DNA of 64,000 nucleotides from Jaapia argillacea MUCL 33604 (GCA_000697665.1 KL197765.1:21251-85250); one strand, 5' to 3'; shown: positions 13,001 to 26,265, numbered from the stretch's first letter. The notes: a model not told the origin generated them from the sequence alone. Numbers and translations are program-made.

Positions 13001-16000
13001 GGCCGGCATGCAGAAGAACTGATGTCTGGGAGAGATGGGGTGGTTGGACGATGTCGTTGACAAGGCTGGCGAATGCTAAACGGCCGGCTAACGCAGCAGA
13101 AGACAGCAAACTCCAGCGACGAGGTAAAGCAGCTATGCAACTGGTTGGGCAAATGACAACATTCCCTTTCGGGGAAGGTGCCAGACCAAACACCCTGTAG
13201 TGAATGTGATCAGCCAAGTCATGACATGGAAGATGCGAAATGAGTCACCTTTTACCCAAGGGATACTCAGAGCTATCGACAGCAGGCCCACTGGCAACGA
13301 TGGTTCCCGAGAACTCCGAGCAATTGGGGAAGGTGGGTGACGCGGAAATTACCGACACCGCTACCTCGACATCATCAGCTCCGAGGTGAGGCGGGAAGCC
13401 TCGCCAGACGTTCATCTTCTGATCGTCGATATCGAAATACAAAACACTAGACTCCGCACTTTCAGTTTCCGAAGGGGAAGGAGCGGCAACAATTCGAGCC
13501 ACTCGAATGGACCCATCCTGTTCCACCTTGACTTCCGCGTCAATCCATGGAAGAGGGCGTAATCGGGCCTGAATGAAGTCGTTTTGACGGAGTGACGACC
13601 AGGAAGGCGGGAACAAGACGAGGAAGATCTTGAAGAGACTGAATTCGTGTCGCAAGGATCGAGCTAGTCCGATAAGCGTGGCGTTCTCCTCGTCGGTCGT
13701 TGTGTGGAGCCAAACGGTGTGCGAAAGGTTGGAGTCGAGGCCAGTGAAGAAAGCGACCAGGTTCAACTCATCTCCGGATTGGAAGTGAACAACAAATGTG
13801 GTGGCTTCGGAGACTTCTGGTAGGGTTTGCTCAACCGCAACTTCGGTAGAAGCTATCATGGTTCTAGAAACCACAGTTGGCGAGGGAGTGCGGGGCGGTG
13901 TGATTGCGGAAAGAGAGATCCCCTTGACCTCGAGACGGTCGGTGTACTTGGCATCGTCGGATTTAAGATCGCTGGGGAGAAGGTCCACGCTGCTGGCTGG
14001 GGTTCCTGGCTCAGTATCACTACCGATGGAGCGGCTGCTAGGCGATGACGAGCCGCTGATGGGGAGGGAAATGAGAGGGTCGGCGGAGGTGCTACGGTTT
14101 TGAGAAATGAACATCAAGTGATCGACGACATTGACTCGATTCTTCGCAACCCAGAAAGCCGACGAAAAGTTGCAAGCGGTGAGAATGTCTTCCCAACCCT
14201 TGCGATCCAGGGTGCAGTGCGTCGCACAATCTCGTTCATCAAGAACGCCGAACCATTCTCGGAAGCCACCGAATATCCAGTCCATCCCTAAGAGATTGAG
14301 GAGGCGTCAATTGCATGAGCGACTTGGAAACTAGATTCCACTTACAGACACTGCCATCGCCACCAGAAGTGAATGCCTTTCCGTCCAGTTCCACTACTGC
14401 CAGATAACCACCTGGAACGAGAAGTTGACGCAGGGTTGTCAATGTGTCGCCGATGGAAGGAGTAGCGTGAATCACGTCGAACGCAGTGATGATGTCGAAG
14501 CTAGCAGGATCCAAGTTTTGGTCCGCCAGAGGCACAGTGAGGTCGAGAGCCATCGGAGTCACTGTCATCCACGGGGTATGAGCGGATGCTTCTTGCGCAA
14601 GGGAGATGGAAATATCAGTGCAGACATAGTCGACGTAGATGTCAGTAAGACCGGCAGCAACAAGTTCCTGCCCTAGGAGGGCTGTAAGACGACCAGTGCC
14701 GGCGCCAACTTCGAGTACACGAACGACGCGCTTTCCACAGCCAGCAACGCGGCGAACAAGTGCAACGAACTCGGAAGCGACCTTGTCGAAAACAGGTCCG
14801 CGGAAAGGGCAATACTCGTAAATTCGTGACATGATGTCGTCCTTGAATAAAAGGTCCACCGTCGCCGTGGAATTGGCGCAAATATCTGGAACAAACGGTT
14901 AGGAGTAGGCAAACAGGGTTAGTTTGGATCACTGACCTGCTTGCCCTTTACCAACGCGATCGGAAAGCTCAAATAGGGCAGAGTACTTGTCCTTCAAGGC
15001 GGTTGGCACCACTAACTCTAAAGGCGAACTCTCAGGGTTCTTCGAGGCCTGGACACGGCACCATTGAAGATAACGCTCGCGGTCGGGAGAAGAAACCTTG
15101 AAATCGGCGGGCAATTGTCCGATCAAATCCTGGGTGTAACTGATTGCAATCCGATCCAAGGTCTGCAAGAGCAACACTTCCTCGGATTTCACCGATACAC
15201 CATTGAGCGTGGAGCCGACAAGCGCAGTGTCTTCGGGCACGACGTAAGGTTGCCATTCCATTGTGAAACGATTCTTCGGCCATGGGGCACCTTGCTGAAC
15301 TCGCTCAAATCGCAACCCTGGAAGAAAATCAGCACTGGTCGCGATTTCAAAGAACAACAACCGCACCTTCAAGAGAGAAGAGGACATCGCCATTCTCAGC
15401 CAAAAGATAGGCATCAAGAACCCAAGAGTCAGCAGTCCATTCTGTCATTCTTGCGAAGACAGGGAACTCTTCGGGGAAGTTGAGAGGTGTTGTGCTGCCA
15501 TCATTACGGAAGGCACGTTCAAGGCTGTGAGGGAGCAGGAAATCTCGCTGAGCGTCGCCAACGTTAATCTTCTCGTGCTGAAGATTCCAGACAATAGCAG
15601 ACTGGAGACAGGCATCTGAGAGAGAATATCAGCCAGAAGATGGCAATTTCGTTGCATGAAAATACACACCGAGAATAGCGGGATGCAAGTGATAATCGGT
15701 TTGGTTCAAACCAACAGTTCCCTTGATCCAGCACAAGGCTTCAGTCTCGTTCGCGACTGCCCGGTTAATGCGCATGAATCTGAAGGACAATTACTCAGTT
15801 TGGAGTCTGCGTAGGGGAGAACTGGGACATACTCGGGGCCGAATTGAGCAAATCCGCTGATGTCGTCGTAGAGCTCCTCGCGGGTATGGGAGTAGGGACA
15901 CCTCTCGATGACCGACTCCACGTCGACATGAGCGAGGCTTCGTGGACCAAGCTCCGGTAGGCCGTATCCAAGTTTCCCGTATGCATGTTGAACATCAAAC

Positions 16001-19000
16001 TCAGGAGAGCTACTCGTCCAAGCCAAATCGCCTTGCATGGTTTCCAACCCAGTCGACGATCTGATTGTCGCGAAGTGGCCGTCCTTCTTCACTTCGATGG
16101 TCACGGCAGGGAAAGAAGGATCGAGCATGCACGCAGCTTCGAACCGACAATCCCAAACCATTGTAACGCCGGGGAACTCCAGCAACATCTCAATGTAGGC
16201 CGCAGCCGGAATGAGATTGCTGTGATCAATGACCTGGGGTATTGTCAATAATGAACGCCCACCAAGCAAATCCGATCCGCTTACATGGTGGCCCATCCAT
16301 TCCTCGGGGAGCTGAGCACTGACACGTAGCCTTTCGCTATTCAAGGGGCGGTGGCGAGGCAATTGCTTCATAACATGAGTTGGAACATTGGGGGCAAAAG
16401 GTCGGAACTTCTTCTGGAAAGGATACGCTGGGCCCTGAATCCTATTGGGGGGGCACCCATTCAATTTTGCGAAGTTGACCTGGGTTGAAATGTCAGGACA
16501 CGAACACGGAATTTGGAAATCAGACAAACCGAATTAACGCCAGTAAGCAGCAGTTGGCCAAGTGACTCTAAAAGAGTGTGAACTTCGGTGGGAGGCTTAA
16601 CTCCAGGCTTCAGATGACGGGCCGACGGAGGGCGCTTGCTGCCAGCGACAACTTCGCTCGCTCCCAAAACTCGGAGATACTAGTGTGCACAAATAGAATC
16701 AGATATGTGGCATACCAGGGTAGGTGGAACTCACCGCTGTCAGGACGGGGTGAGGTGCAACTTCAATGAACGTCGAAGACTCGCCGTATTTCGCAATCAT
16801 GGCAGAAACAGCAGGGGAAAACTTGACTGGTTGTCGCAGATTCTCCCATAGATAGTCAATAGTGTATTCTTCTCGAACGAAGGAGGCGGTAACGGTCGAC
16901 ACCGTTGGAATGGAAGGAATGTGGGGACCAGGGTGCTGAGCAAAGATTTGGGCTAATTCTGCACGGTAGGTGGTCTCGCAAGGGTCGACGTAGGGACTGT
17001 GAACGGCAGTGCTGACGCGCAACTTTGTGGCCTTGACCCCGTCCACCCAATTCTCGATGAAGTTCGTCAGTTCATTGACCAAGCTATAGAGATAGGTTAG
17101 CAAGCATTCGATGGGATGTCACAACCTCCTGCTCACTTTTCAGGGCCAGAAACACCAATGTCGGTGGGACTGTTATACGCTGCAATGTGCAGAGCATCGC
17201 CAGGTCGAATGACGGTCTCAGAGGCAATGTCGATGGCGGCATCAATATGATCCTGGACTGTCGCCGCGTCTGCTCCAGAGATAGCGACCATGGTACCTCC
17301 GATGGAGTCCACAATCTTTAAGGCACGACCACGAGCAATAGCAATTTTGATGACCATCTGGTGATCTGGAGATCAGCACACTGGAAAAATAAAACGCTAA
17401 GGCGAAATTAGACCCACCTCACGAGGCATGGCACCCGAAGCGTAGAGAACAGCCGTCTCTCCGATGGAATGACCCATAACAGCCGTTGGCTTCATCCCAA
17501 GAGATACGAGCAAGTCAAAGAGGGCAACTTGGAAGAATGCAATACCAATGGAGATCACATCAGCAGGCCAAAGGAGTGTCTTCTGGAGAGGTCGACCTTG
17601 AGGAGGGTCGGGCATGAAGAGACCAGTCTCCTTCAAGAACGATGCACCAGTATATTCACGGTGGATGGCGTCGGATGCCAAGATACTGTCCCTGAAGACG
17701 GTGTAGCGTCCGAATAATCCTGAGAAGTTCCATAAACCGTCAGATGAAGAAAGCGACAACCATTAATTGAATCTACCTCGACCCATGGCCCAATGCTGCG
17801 GTCCCTGGCCGGAGAAGCAGAAGATAACGGGAGGTGGTCTCTTCGCGACGACGACAGAGTCAGGGAAGTTCGCCTCCTCGATGGAATCAGCGACAACGAA
17901 AGTCCTGAAAGGCGCCTGACGAGCTCGGGAAGACAAGTGCTCGGACAAGACCTCAGGGGCTTCTCCCGCGTAGTCAGTGCGGTAAGTGTTGATCAGGCTG
18001 TTCACGGCCTTGGGAGACCATCCGCCGACGGCGAACAGGAAAGGTCCCTCTCGGGCAGAGTAGTTGTCGTAATCGGGAAGGGTGGGACGCTTCTCGTGAG
18101 CACGAAGTACGGTGTGACCGCAAGAACCTGGAGCTGTGATTAGCCCATGATAAAAAAATTGGAAATGATGTCACGTACCTCCGAAACCGAAACTTGAAAC
18201 CGAGACAATAGCGCCCAACTCGGGATATGCTGGAATCAATTTCTCGGCGGTGACGGGAACGCGAAGGTTGTACTCCTTGAAGTTAATCTTGGGTGAAGGG
18301 TTCTCGAAATACCCGTTAGGAAGGATAACACCTTGCTCCAGCATCATAACAGTCTGAAGACATTGCCGGTTAGTAAGAATACCCACTGATCTTACGAAGT
18401 GACGGACCTTCACGAGTGAGCTCATGTAAGCACCCCTAATGCACCGTCATCAGCCAAGCTCGCAGTGAAAGAACAACGAATCACAAACATTTCACCATGT
18501 CCAATATTACTCTTCACGCTACCAATAACAATCTCCCTGCCATCCCTCCCCTCGCTGAACACCGAACCAGCAGCATTAGCTTCCAAAGAATCACCAACAG
18601 TCGTGCCCGTTCCATGAAGTTCAACAAAGTCAGCCATGTACGGTGCCAACTTCGCGTCGGCATACGCATTGCGAATGGCTTGAATCTGAGCCTCAGGGCT
18701 GGGAGTAGTAATCGACCCCATGAGCGAACCACAAGAAGTGAGGGACGTTCCAACGAGCACTGCATGGATGTGGTCGCGATCTGCGATGGCGAGGTCGTGC
18801 CTTTTGATGATGACAGCCGAGACTAAGCCAAATAATTAGAAACAATCGGAGGAGGATTACAATCTTGGGGTACTCACTAACGTCTCCACGGGCGTAGCCG
18901 TTGGCGCTCTCGTCGAAAGACTTGGAGATACCGTCGGGGCTGAGAACTCCGAGCTGACTGAAGCTCGAGGTCTCGAGAGGCCCAAGAATCAAGTTGACTC

Positions 19001-19890
19001 CGGCGACGACTGCTTGATCGCACTCGCCGTTCCTGACAGCTTGAGCGGCCAAATGCATGGCCGTAAGGGACGAAGAACAAGCTGCAATTTCAATCAATGG
19101 TTAGAAACTCCTCAAAACTGGTGACTCCGGGGCCCAGTACATACCGGTATCAACAGGCAGCGAAGGTCCCATCATGTCGAACACGAAGGAAACCCTGTTG
19201 GCGGTGATCGACAACGAAGTACCGGTCATGTAATATTCTCGGCACTCGGTGATATCGAGTTCACAAGTCGCTCCTCCACCGGCACAACCGACGTATACAC
19301 CAGTCGTGGTGCCACGGAAGTCGATGCCAGAACGCTGGAGGGCATTGAACGCTTGGTGGAGGACGTTTGCTTGCGTCACGGCGATTTGGGCGGCCTATGG
19401 CGAACACATTGTGAGTTATCTTGCAGCTTGGAAGGAATGGAAGATTTTTATTTACCTCGGCGGCGGCGATACCGAACTCTTGGATATCGGTCATGCAGAT
19501 ATCCGGGATGAAACCGCCTTTGGTCTACAGTACGGAAAGTCAGTCCCTTGATCTAGCGTGGAGTGAGGGGCGGCACTGACGGTGCAAATTTGACCGGGGC
19601 CAGTGCCATAGTAAGCATCGGCATTCCAGCGTTCGGAGGGCACCCTGATAGACCCATTTCCGCGTTTAGTAAGGAATTCGAAGAATTCAATGGTGTCAAG
19701 ACCGTGATCAGCGTCCTCTCCACCAGGAGCAGAGATGGACATTCCTATAGCATGGCCGTGAGTGTGCAATACGACAAGGAATACTAGTGCACTCACCGAC
19801 GATGGCCAAGGCGCGAGGATCGGGGTTGGTGTACGAGGGTGCGGGGGATGGCCTCGAGAGGGCTGCCATTGTTAATGGCTTGTTCTTCAA
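10046..19890 (-). CDS. Highly reducing-type polyketide synthase with C-terminal thioesterase (KS-AT-DH-MT-ER0-KR-ACP-TE)
   Basis: Multi-exon iterative type I PKS; more than twenty short introns are visible. The start is the ATG at 19890, or the in-frame one at 19869 (MAALSRPSPAP). KS (about 19.8-18.2 kb) has the active Cys in ACSSSL, codon 19077-19079, rebuilt across an intron, plus LHGTGT (~18.6 kb) and SNIGHGE (~18.5 kb). AT (17.85-16.7 kb) has GHSIGE. DH (16.4-15.3 kb) has HVIDHSNLIP. The C-methyltransferase (14.87-14.1 kb) has LEVGAGTG. The ER-like region (13.3-12.5 kb) has VLLHAGQGSAAS in place of the GGVG cofactor loop, so it is probably inactive. KR (12.45-11.4 kb) has GGIGGLG and the QANYA Tyr. 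ACP (11.33-11.1 kb) has GLDSLTS. TE (10.99-10.05 kb) has GFSFGT and GTHFSIL. This order matches mushroom polyene synthases (BY1 PPS1, Laetiporus LpaA, as I recall them). A methyl-branched polyene acid product is inference. Confidence 0.93.
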
Positions 19891-21392
19891 GGGGAAGGTA
19901 AGATTGGAGAAAGGTTGAGCTGCGGGCGTTCTATGGACGAGAGGCTGTTATTCTACGAGAGCAGTTGAGGCCCTGTAGTGACTTTGAGTGAGGGACGAGG
20001 AAGAAGCCCCTTAGGTATAAGTATGTGTCTGGATGGTGGGAGATCGGCGGTTGTGAAGGTATGAGTGATCAAGGGCGGTAGTGGGGTATGGTAAGTTTCA
20101 GGGATCAGGACCGTGCCCCTGATTCGGACGCACAGGCTTCGGAAACCAAACAATGGAAGTGAAGTGGGGCATCCATCATTCCAAGTTTACACAAAGGACG
20201 ATCGCTGTGTTGTCGGCGCAACACTAAATGTGATGCGGTCACAACGGCGATGCCCCCTACGTCAGAGTTGCACTGCAAGGTGGAGAAACTCATCGCCTTT
20301 GAATTATCAGTATCAGAAACGATCTACGTGAGCACGCGTATTGACAATCTGAATGAATAACTCACAGCGTGGCTCAGCCATCCAGCTCCGTGACCCAGCC
20401 CAAGGCGCTGAATGGCACAGGGCGTTCATCCATCATTGCCCTGTACCCTACGTGATTTGGGTCTCAATTCGTTGCACAACCGAAGGGCAGAGTCTTAGCC
20501 GAGGAGTTAGGCTCTGAAGCCCACAGTCAGGCTGAGAGGCTGTGTGCGATACAATGAATATTTCGCGACAATTTGTGAGGGTTTGGTCGTTCCAGGAAAA
20601 GAAATGCAACATACAACATAACGATGTTACGTTAGGATCATGCCACGGACATTGTGTGCATATATCCTGGGACATCGGAGGATTGTAGCTGGAGGAACTC
20701 CGGCGCAGCTGATGCATAGGGTTAGTCGCGGTCGAGGGAGGCAATGGTAGGTTTGATGGCGAGTGGGCTTTGAACATTGATGGTCGATCGGGCTGCGCCC
20801 ATGTTTCGGGGTCCTCACGTCAATCATTAAATCTGAGATCTATCCTCCGCGCTTCTTTGCATTCACTGTTGCCGTCCATTTGTCCACCGAACGACACTGA
20901 GAGGAACACCACGACAGGAATGTTCCGCGCGCCATTGCCATTCCATTCACGCTCTGACGATGGCGGAGGAATCGACAGCGCACAGACCTCTGAGTCCATG
21001 TTTCTCCAGTGACACCAAGAGTTTCCTAGCAAAGGGCAGCTCGAAGATGTGGATTGACCCATTCTTCTCGTTGTATATATATATCGCTTCTTTCTACCGT
21101 ACATGTCAGCAAAAGACTACTAAGCGGGAAAGAAAGTTCAATGCGCAGGGATGCATGTGTATTACACGAGTCGAGGGAAGTCTGTGGGGAGTCCCTTCAT
21201 GGGTGATCATCAAGAAAAGAAACGGAAATGAGAGTCGTGAGGAAACAACGCAACATCCAGCCCTCACCTCGAAATGAATTTCGAAGCGAGTCGATTTCGA
21301 TCATCAACTCGCCATTCCACCGCCCAATTATTCATCATCATATCCTATCCCCTTATAATGAACCACCCCCAATCATTCTTTCTTACAGTGGA
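19891..21392. promoter_or_regulatory. Divergent intergenic region between PKS and carotenoid oxygenase
   Basis: A 1.5-kb gap separates two genes that point away from each other, so it must hold both promoters. I see a TATATATAT tract at 21074-21083 and a TATAATG at about 21354 ahead of the oxygenase. For the PKS side there is no clear TATA. Small frames in both directions have no recognisable protein. Shared regulation is possible but not shown by the sequence. Confidence 0.5.
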
Positions 21393-23162
21393 ATGCGGCC
21401 TCGCCTAATGTCTGCTCTAGCTTCCAAACCTCTCAAAGCCCCAGGATGCGCGATCGGTTTCGAAAACGCCATCGAACAACGTGAGCCTGTCGCTCTTCGT
21501 GTCAAAGGCCAAATTCCTCCATGGCTTCGAGGAAACCTCTACCGCACCGGTCCTGGAACGTTCAGAGTCCCATCCTCTGCCGCACCCTCCGGATCAGTCG
21601 ATCTAACACATTGGTTCGACGGTTTGGGCATGACCCATCGCTTCGAGATCACCTCGTCCGGTAGTGTCATGTACAGGAATCATTCGACCGCTGACGGTCT
21701 GAAGAAACGCATCGAGAAGTCTGGGAGCGTTCCTGGGGTCACCTTCGGGGATCAGGACCCCTGCGAGACGATCTTCTCCAAATTCTTCACCATGTTTAAA
21801 CCCAACCCCGAAACGCCTCCAAAACCCATTGACGGTGCAGCCGACGAAGTTAACATCCAAGTAACCCTTACCCCAGATATGCCAGGCTTCGCATCTCATC
21901 ATTCACTCCCTTCGTCCACCACCACCCCCCGTTTTCTCGTCGCCAAAAGTGATAACGACACCCTCCAGATCCTTGATCCCGAAACTCTCAAACCTCTTCA
22001 CGCTACCACCTATGCTGAACTCGATCCACGACTTGATGGCCACATCAGCGCCGCTCATTCTTGTCGTGATAAAACCACCGACGAGTTTTATAACTTCTCT
22101 TTGAAGATGGGTGGAAGGCCTGTGTACAAGGTCTTCAGAGTCAGACCTAATGCCTCAGCAGAGAAAGGGTTCGAAGTTGACATATTGACTGAAATCAACG
22201 ACGCCCCTCCCGCGTATCTTCATTCGTTTGTGATGACGCAAAAGTACGTCGTGCTCTGCATCTGGCAAGCCGATTTCAAATAGTGGGTTCTTTCTCGTGT
22301 TATATCTTTTTTTCACGCCTGATGTGTGTATACTTATCAGCTACGGAGCAACCATCCCATTGAATCGCAACATCGCCTCCTCCCTCGAAAAGAAATGGAA
22401 CCCAAACCGTAACACCCTCTTCTACGTTATCGACCGCCACACCGGAGGCCTAGTATCCAAATTCAAATCCCCACCATTCTTCTGCTTCCACGCTATCAAT
22501 GCCTACGACTCAGGCTCCGACGATGTCACAATCGATTTGTCAGTATACGACGACCATTCCGTTATCGACCTTCTGTACCTCGATACTTTGAGGAACCTTT
22601 CAGCTGAGAAACCTATGAGGATGGGAAGAGCTAGGAGATTCATCCTTGAGAATGTCTCATCTCAAGCTGGGAAAAGCGTCAGAGAAGCGGTGATTCCGTT
22701 CACCTTGTCTCAGAGTTCGAGTATCGAACTCCCGACTGTTCACCCAGCCTTGTATCACAAACCCTATCGTTTCGCGTACGTCCCCACTTTGTCGCAGTCA
22801 CCTTGCCTTACTTACTGATATTTTCACCGATAAGATATGGGATGAACAAGCTCGACCCAAAAACCCACCACACCTTCGCCGATCGTATAATCAAACTCGA
22901 CATGTCTCAACCCAACTTCGAACCCAAGACATGGGGTGTACCAGGATACACGCCTGGTGAACCCATCTTCGTCCCTCGTCCTGGAGCTGCATCACCATCC
23001 GACGCAGAGGACGATGGTGTGATTTTGAGTTTAGTCTTGGACGGAGAGACTCAAAAGAGCATGCTCGTTGTACTCGACGCCAAGGAGATGAAGGAAGTTG
23101 CTAGGGCGGAGATGGAGACACACTTCCCCTTTGTGTTTCACGGTGTGTTTACCCCTGCGTGA
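21393..23162 (+). CDS. Carotenoid cleavage oxygenase (RPE65/CCD family)
   Basis: Non-haem iron oxygenase that cleaves a conjugated C=C bond of carotenoids, apocarotenoids or stilbenes. Exons 21393-22282, 22341-22775 and 22835-23162 join in frame into one protein of about 550 aa. That is full length for the family (usually 480-700 aa). Four iron-binding His contexts can be read in order: HISAAHSCRD, YLHSFVMTQ, FFCFHAINAYD and FPFVFHGVF near the C-terminus. The N-terminus has the family start REPVALRVKGQIPPWLRGNL followed by YRTGPG. The start is MRPRLMSALAS; the Met five codons later (21408) is equally possible. No signal peptide is seen. It lies 1.5 kb from, and divergent to, the PKS. The second intron would end in AAG, a less common acceptor. 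Substrate cannot be told from sequence; fungal relatives act on beta-carotene, torulene or resveratrol. Confidence 0.92.
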
Positions 23163-23509
23163 GGGACGACTTTCCCCGGTTGTGTACATTCCACCATAGT
23201 AAAGCTACTTTGCGGTAGACTTGTGGACATTTTTGGTACCTTATTACGATTCCCCGAGGTACGAGGAGGAACTGTCTCTGGCAAAATCCCTACAGTCCCA
23301 TGTGCTGAGTCCCAGGCTTTACTTGTTGCTGAGCATGTGACCATTGTTGAGTATTGTGGATTTGAGGTGTGTTTTCGCATGGTTTCGTTTCGGCTACCTC
23401 ACTTCAACTGCCTTCGCTCCTTTCTGTTTTTTTGTATAGCCACTGTTTTGATTGGATTTTTGGGCGTTGTATAGGGGCTACCATATCATTTCATCAATTT
23501 ATTCGTTCC

Positions 23510-26110
23510 CTCTTCCTAACCTCCCAACCCATGCCATGGAAGACATATAAGATCACTTACCAAGGCCCCCTTCCTCCAGGCACACCACCGAAGTGGATGA
23601 CGGAAAGTTATGAGCTTGTTACAAGGAATGCCCTTCAACTCGCCGAAGATCAGCTCCTTACTGCAGACCTATCCTGTACCGATAGTTCGATAAGCAGGGT
23701 CAACGAATCTGGTAAAATCACATGTCTGGGGTAATTGGGCTTATGCACAAGTGGTATGTCCATTCATTACTACTTCGTTGCAATGTGCCTCACCACAGGT
23801 GTTCGACATTGGTTTTTTTTGACCAGACGGAGATCGCAAAGGACGTCAACCACCACGGCGCAATGTTTGTCCCAATCGTCGCTGGAAGTGACAAGACTAC
23901 CGTGCCTGTTGCGACAGGGCATTGGCATCAGGAATATCATCCTGTCTACATGTCGCCTGGAATCCTTACGAACACTGCCCGCGGCAACGGCGTATTGCCT
24001 GTCGCCTTCCTCCCGATTCCCAAGACCAACCGAAGGCAATGCAAGACTGCCGCTTTCCAGAAATTCAGCAGACAGATGTATCATAGTTGTCTTGCGCGTG
24101 TATTCGCACCACTTAAGCCGGCCATGACAACTTTTAAGCGGCCACTTTCGTCGCGCTATCTTTGGGTTGGGTCCTTACATTGCCGACTATCCGGATCAAG
24201 TCTGGTTAGCTGGCGTTGTTTCTGGTTGGTGCCCAAAGTGAGTAGAGTATCCATACATTTCACCCCTTCGTTGTCCTTAAACAGCTCCGATTAGATGTGA
24301 TTCCCATCCGAATGACCTTGATGGAGAAACGGCACATCGTCGATCACATACCAATGTGTTCCTCAATTTGTACGGTCCGACAGCGCTGTGTAACTACGGC
24401 ATTCGGTCGGATGTTGTTATGCGTATTTTTCTCATCTTCGACTGTGGTCTTCCATTTACCCTGGGTCATTGTCCAGCCGTTCACGTATGAGTTCTCTCGT
24501 GCCGATATTCATGAGCTCCTATCACCCGATCTTCTCCATCAAGTCATCAAAGGGACCTTCAAGGACTATATCGTGAACTGGGTCAATGAGTACCTGTATT
24601 TAGTCCACGGTGAGACTCGCGCAAATGAAATCATTGATGATATTGATCACAGGTATGTCTATCGTATGTCTATGATTATTTATGCTTATGCCATTCCCAG
24701 AATCTCTGCCGTTCCTACTTTCCCCGGTCTTCGTCGATTTCCAGATGGGCATGACTTTACACAGTGGACAGGTGACGATTCCAAGGCCCTAATGAAGGTG
24801 AGCCCGAGGAATACTAGGCTCATTTCGTCAACATTTACAAATTAGTTTCAGGTGTATCTTCCGACTATCGCAGGGCATGTCTCATCAAAGATGGTGAAAT
24901 GTGTCGCCGCTTTTTGCTACCTTGCCCGCCGCAATGCCCTGCAGGATCTTGACACTGCACTCTCACTGTTTCATGAATATTGTGTCATTTTCATCGAAAC
25001 TGGAGTTCGGACGGACCTCTCACTGCTGCGACAACACTCGCTCAAACACTAGGCTAGTTCAATCCAGTTATTCGGCTCCCCGAATGGGCTTTGTTCACCC
25101 ATCACCGAATCGAAGCACATCAAGGCTGTGAAAGAGCCTTGGCGACGCTCGAGTCGATTCAAAGCTCTCAAGCGAATGCTTCAGACAAACTGCTGTTTGG
25201 ATAAGATGGCGAGCGCCCGCCATCATTTCGCGATGCGTGGTATGATGGAAGGTACGACATTGATATATACAGCCAAGATGTTGAGAGGCGAGCGTCCGGA
25301 ACCACCCAACCCTCCTACTGAGGACGATGATGAAGATCACCGCCCGTCACCAGGTCCCAGGGTATTGTCTTCAGTGGAGCTAGCTCGTACTGCTGGTACG
25401 TGATATTTTCAACGAACAAATGAATTCAGCTAAACCTCTACTAGAACGTGGCTATTTGAGGAATGTGAACGACCTCGCAACCTTCATCGGTCAACCAAAG
25501 TTTCCAGAACTGATCTGCCGCTTTCTTTTTGATCAGCTCAACCCCAACTCCGAAATCCCCTCGTCTGTGATCACTCTCGACGACTTACCTTATTTCGCCA
25601 GTTCTGTACCAGTCTTTTACTCTGCTGTTGCTCGATTTTATGCTCCGAGTGACCTTTGCAGAGCTGGCGGCATGCATCAAGAGCGCATCCGATCCAATCC
25701 TTGTTGGCGCGGTGAACCGACGTGACACGATCTTCATTTCACTAGAATCAGAACAACCTAGAATGCATGTCATGGTAATTGGTTGTGTCTATCTATACTT
25801 CTCCTTCTTCTTTGATGACACAGAGTATTCTTGTGCATTGGTTCATTGGTTAGTCCTGCAAGTTGTGAAGGATGATGATACAAGCACGTGGGTTGCTTGA
25901 CCCGAGTTCACTGGGAATGGCCACTCAAGCCTCACTGTGATTCACCTCAACTCTGTCGAACGGGCTGCACATCTTATTGGGGTTTGTGGATCTGGTTTCT
26001 TACCTGCTGATTTCTTTCACGAGGACACATTAGACACGTTTGGAGCATTTTATGTCAGTAAATACGCTGACCACCACATGCATGATTTCTTAGATTACTA
26101 CAATATTGAT
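23510..26110 (+). pseudogene. Plavaka-type transposase relic
   Basis: A long decayed copy of a Plavaka transposase, the DDE-type family abundant in Agaricomycetes. Recognisable blocks appear in order but in shifting frames: YQGPLPPGTPPKWMTESYEL (23.55 kb), FFDQTEIAKDVNHHGAMFVP (23.82 kb), GHWHQEYHPVYMSPG, FSRADIHELLSPDLLHQVIK (24.5 kb), ISAVPTFPGLRRFPDGHDF (24.7 kb), AVKEPWRRSSRFKALKRML (25.13 kb), YFASSVPVFYSAVARFYAPS (25.6 kb) and the C-terminal TFGAFYVSKYADHHMHDFL (26.05 kb). Stops and frameshifts lie between nearly all blocks. It sits about 350 bp beyond the oxygenase gene. No terminal inverted repeats were identified. Confidence 0.8.
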
Positions 26111-26265
26111 TGTTTCTGTGACCGTACAACTACTGTGCTTGCGGTCTTCACTTGGTTGACCTTGTCGCGATCTTGTTCTCCTGGTTGGTTGGTCACGGTC
26201 ATCCACCGAAAAAGTCCAAAAAACTTGAAGCTTCCACAAGACACAAGACATCTGTAGATTTGCTG

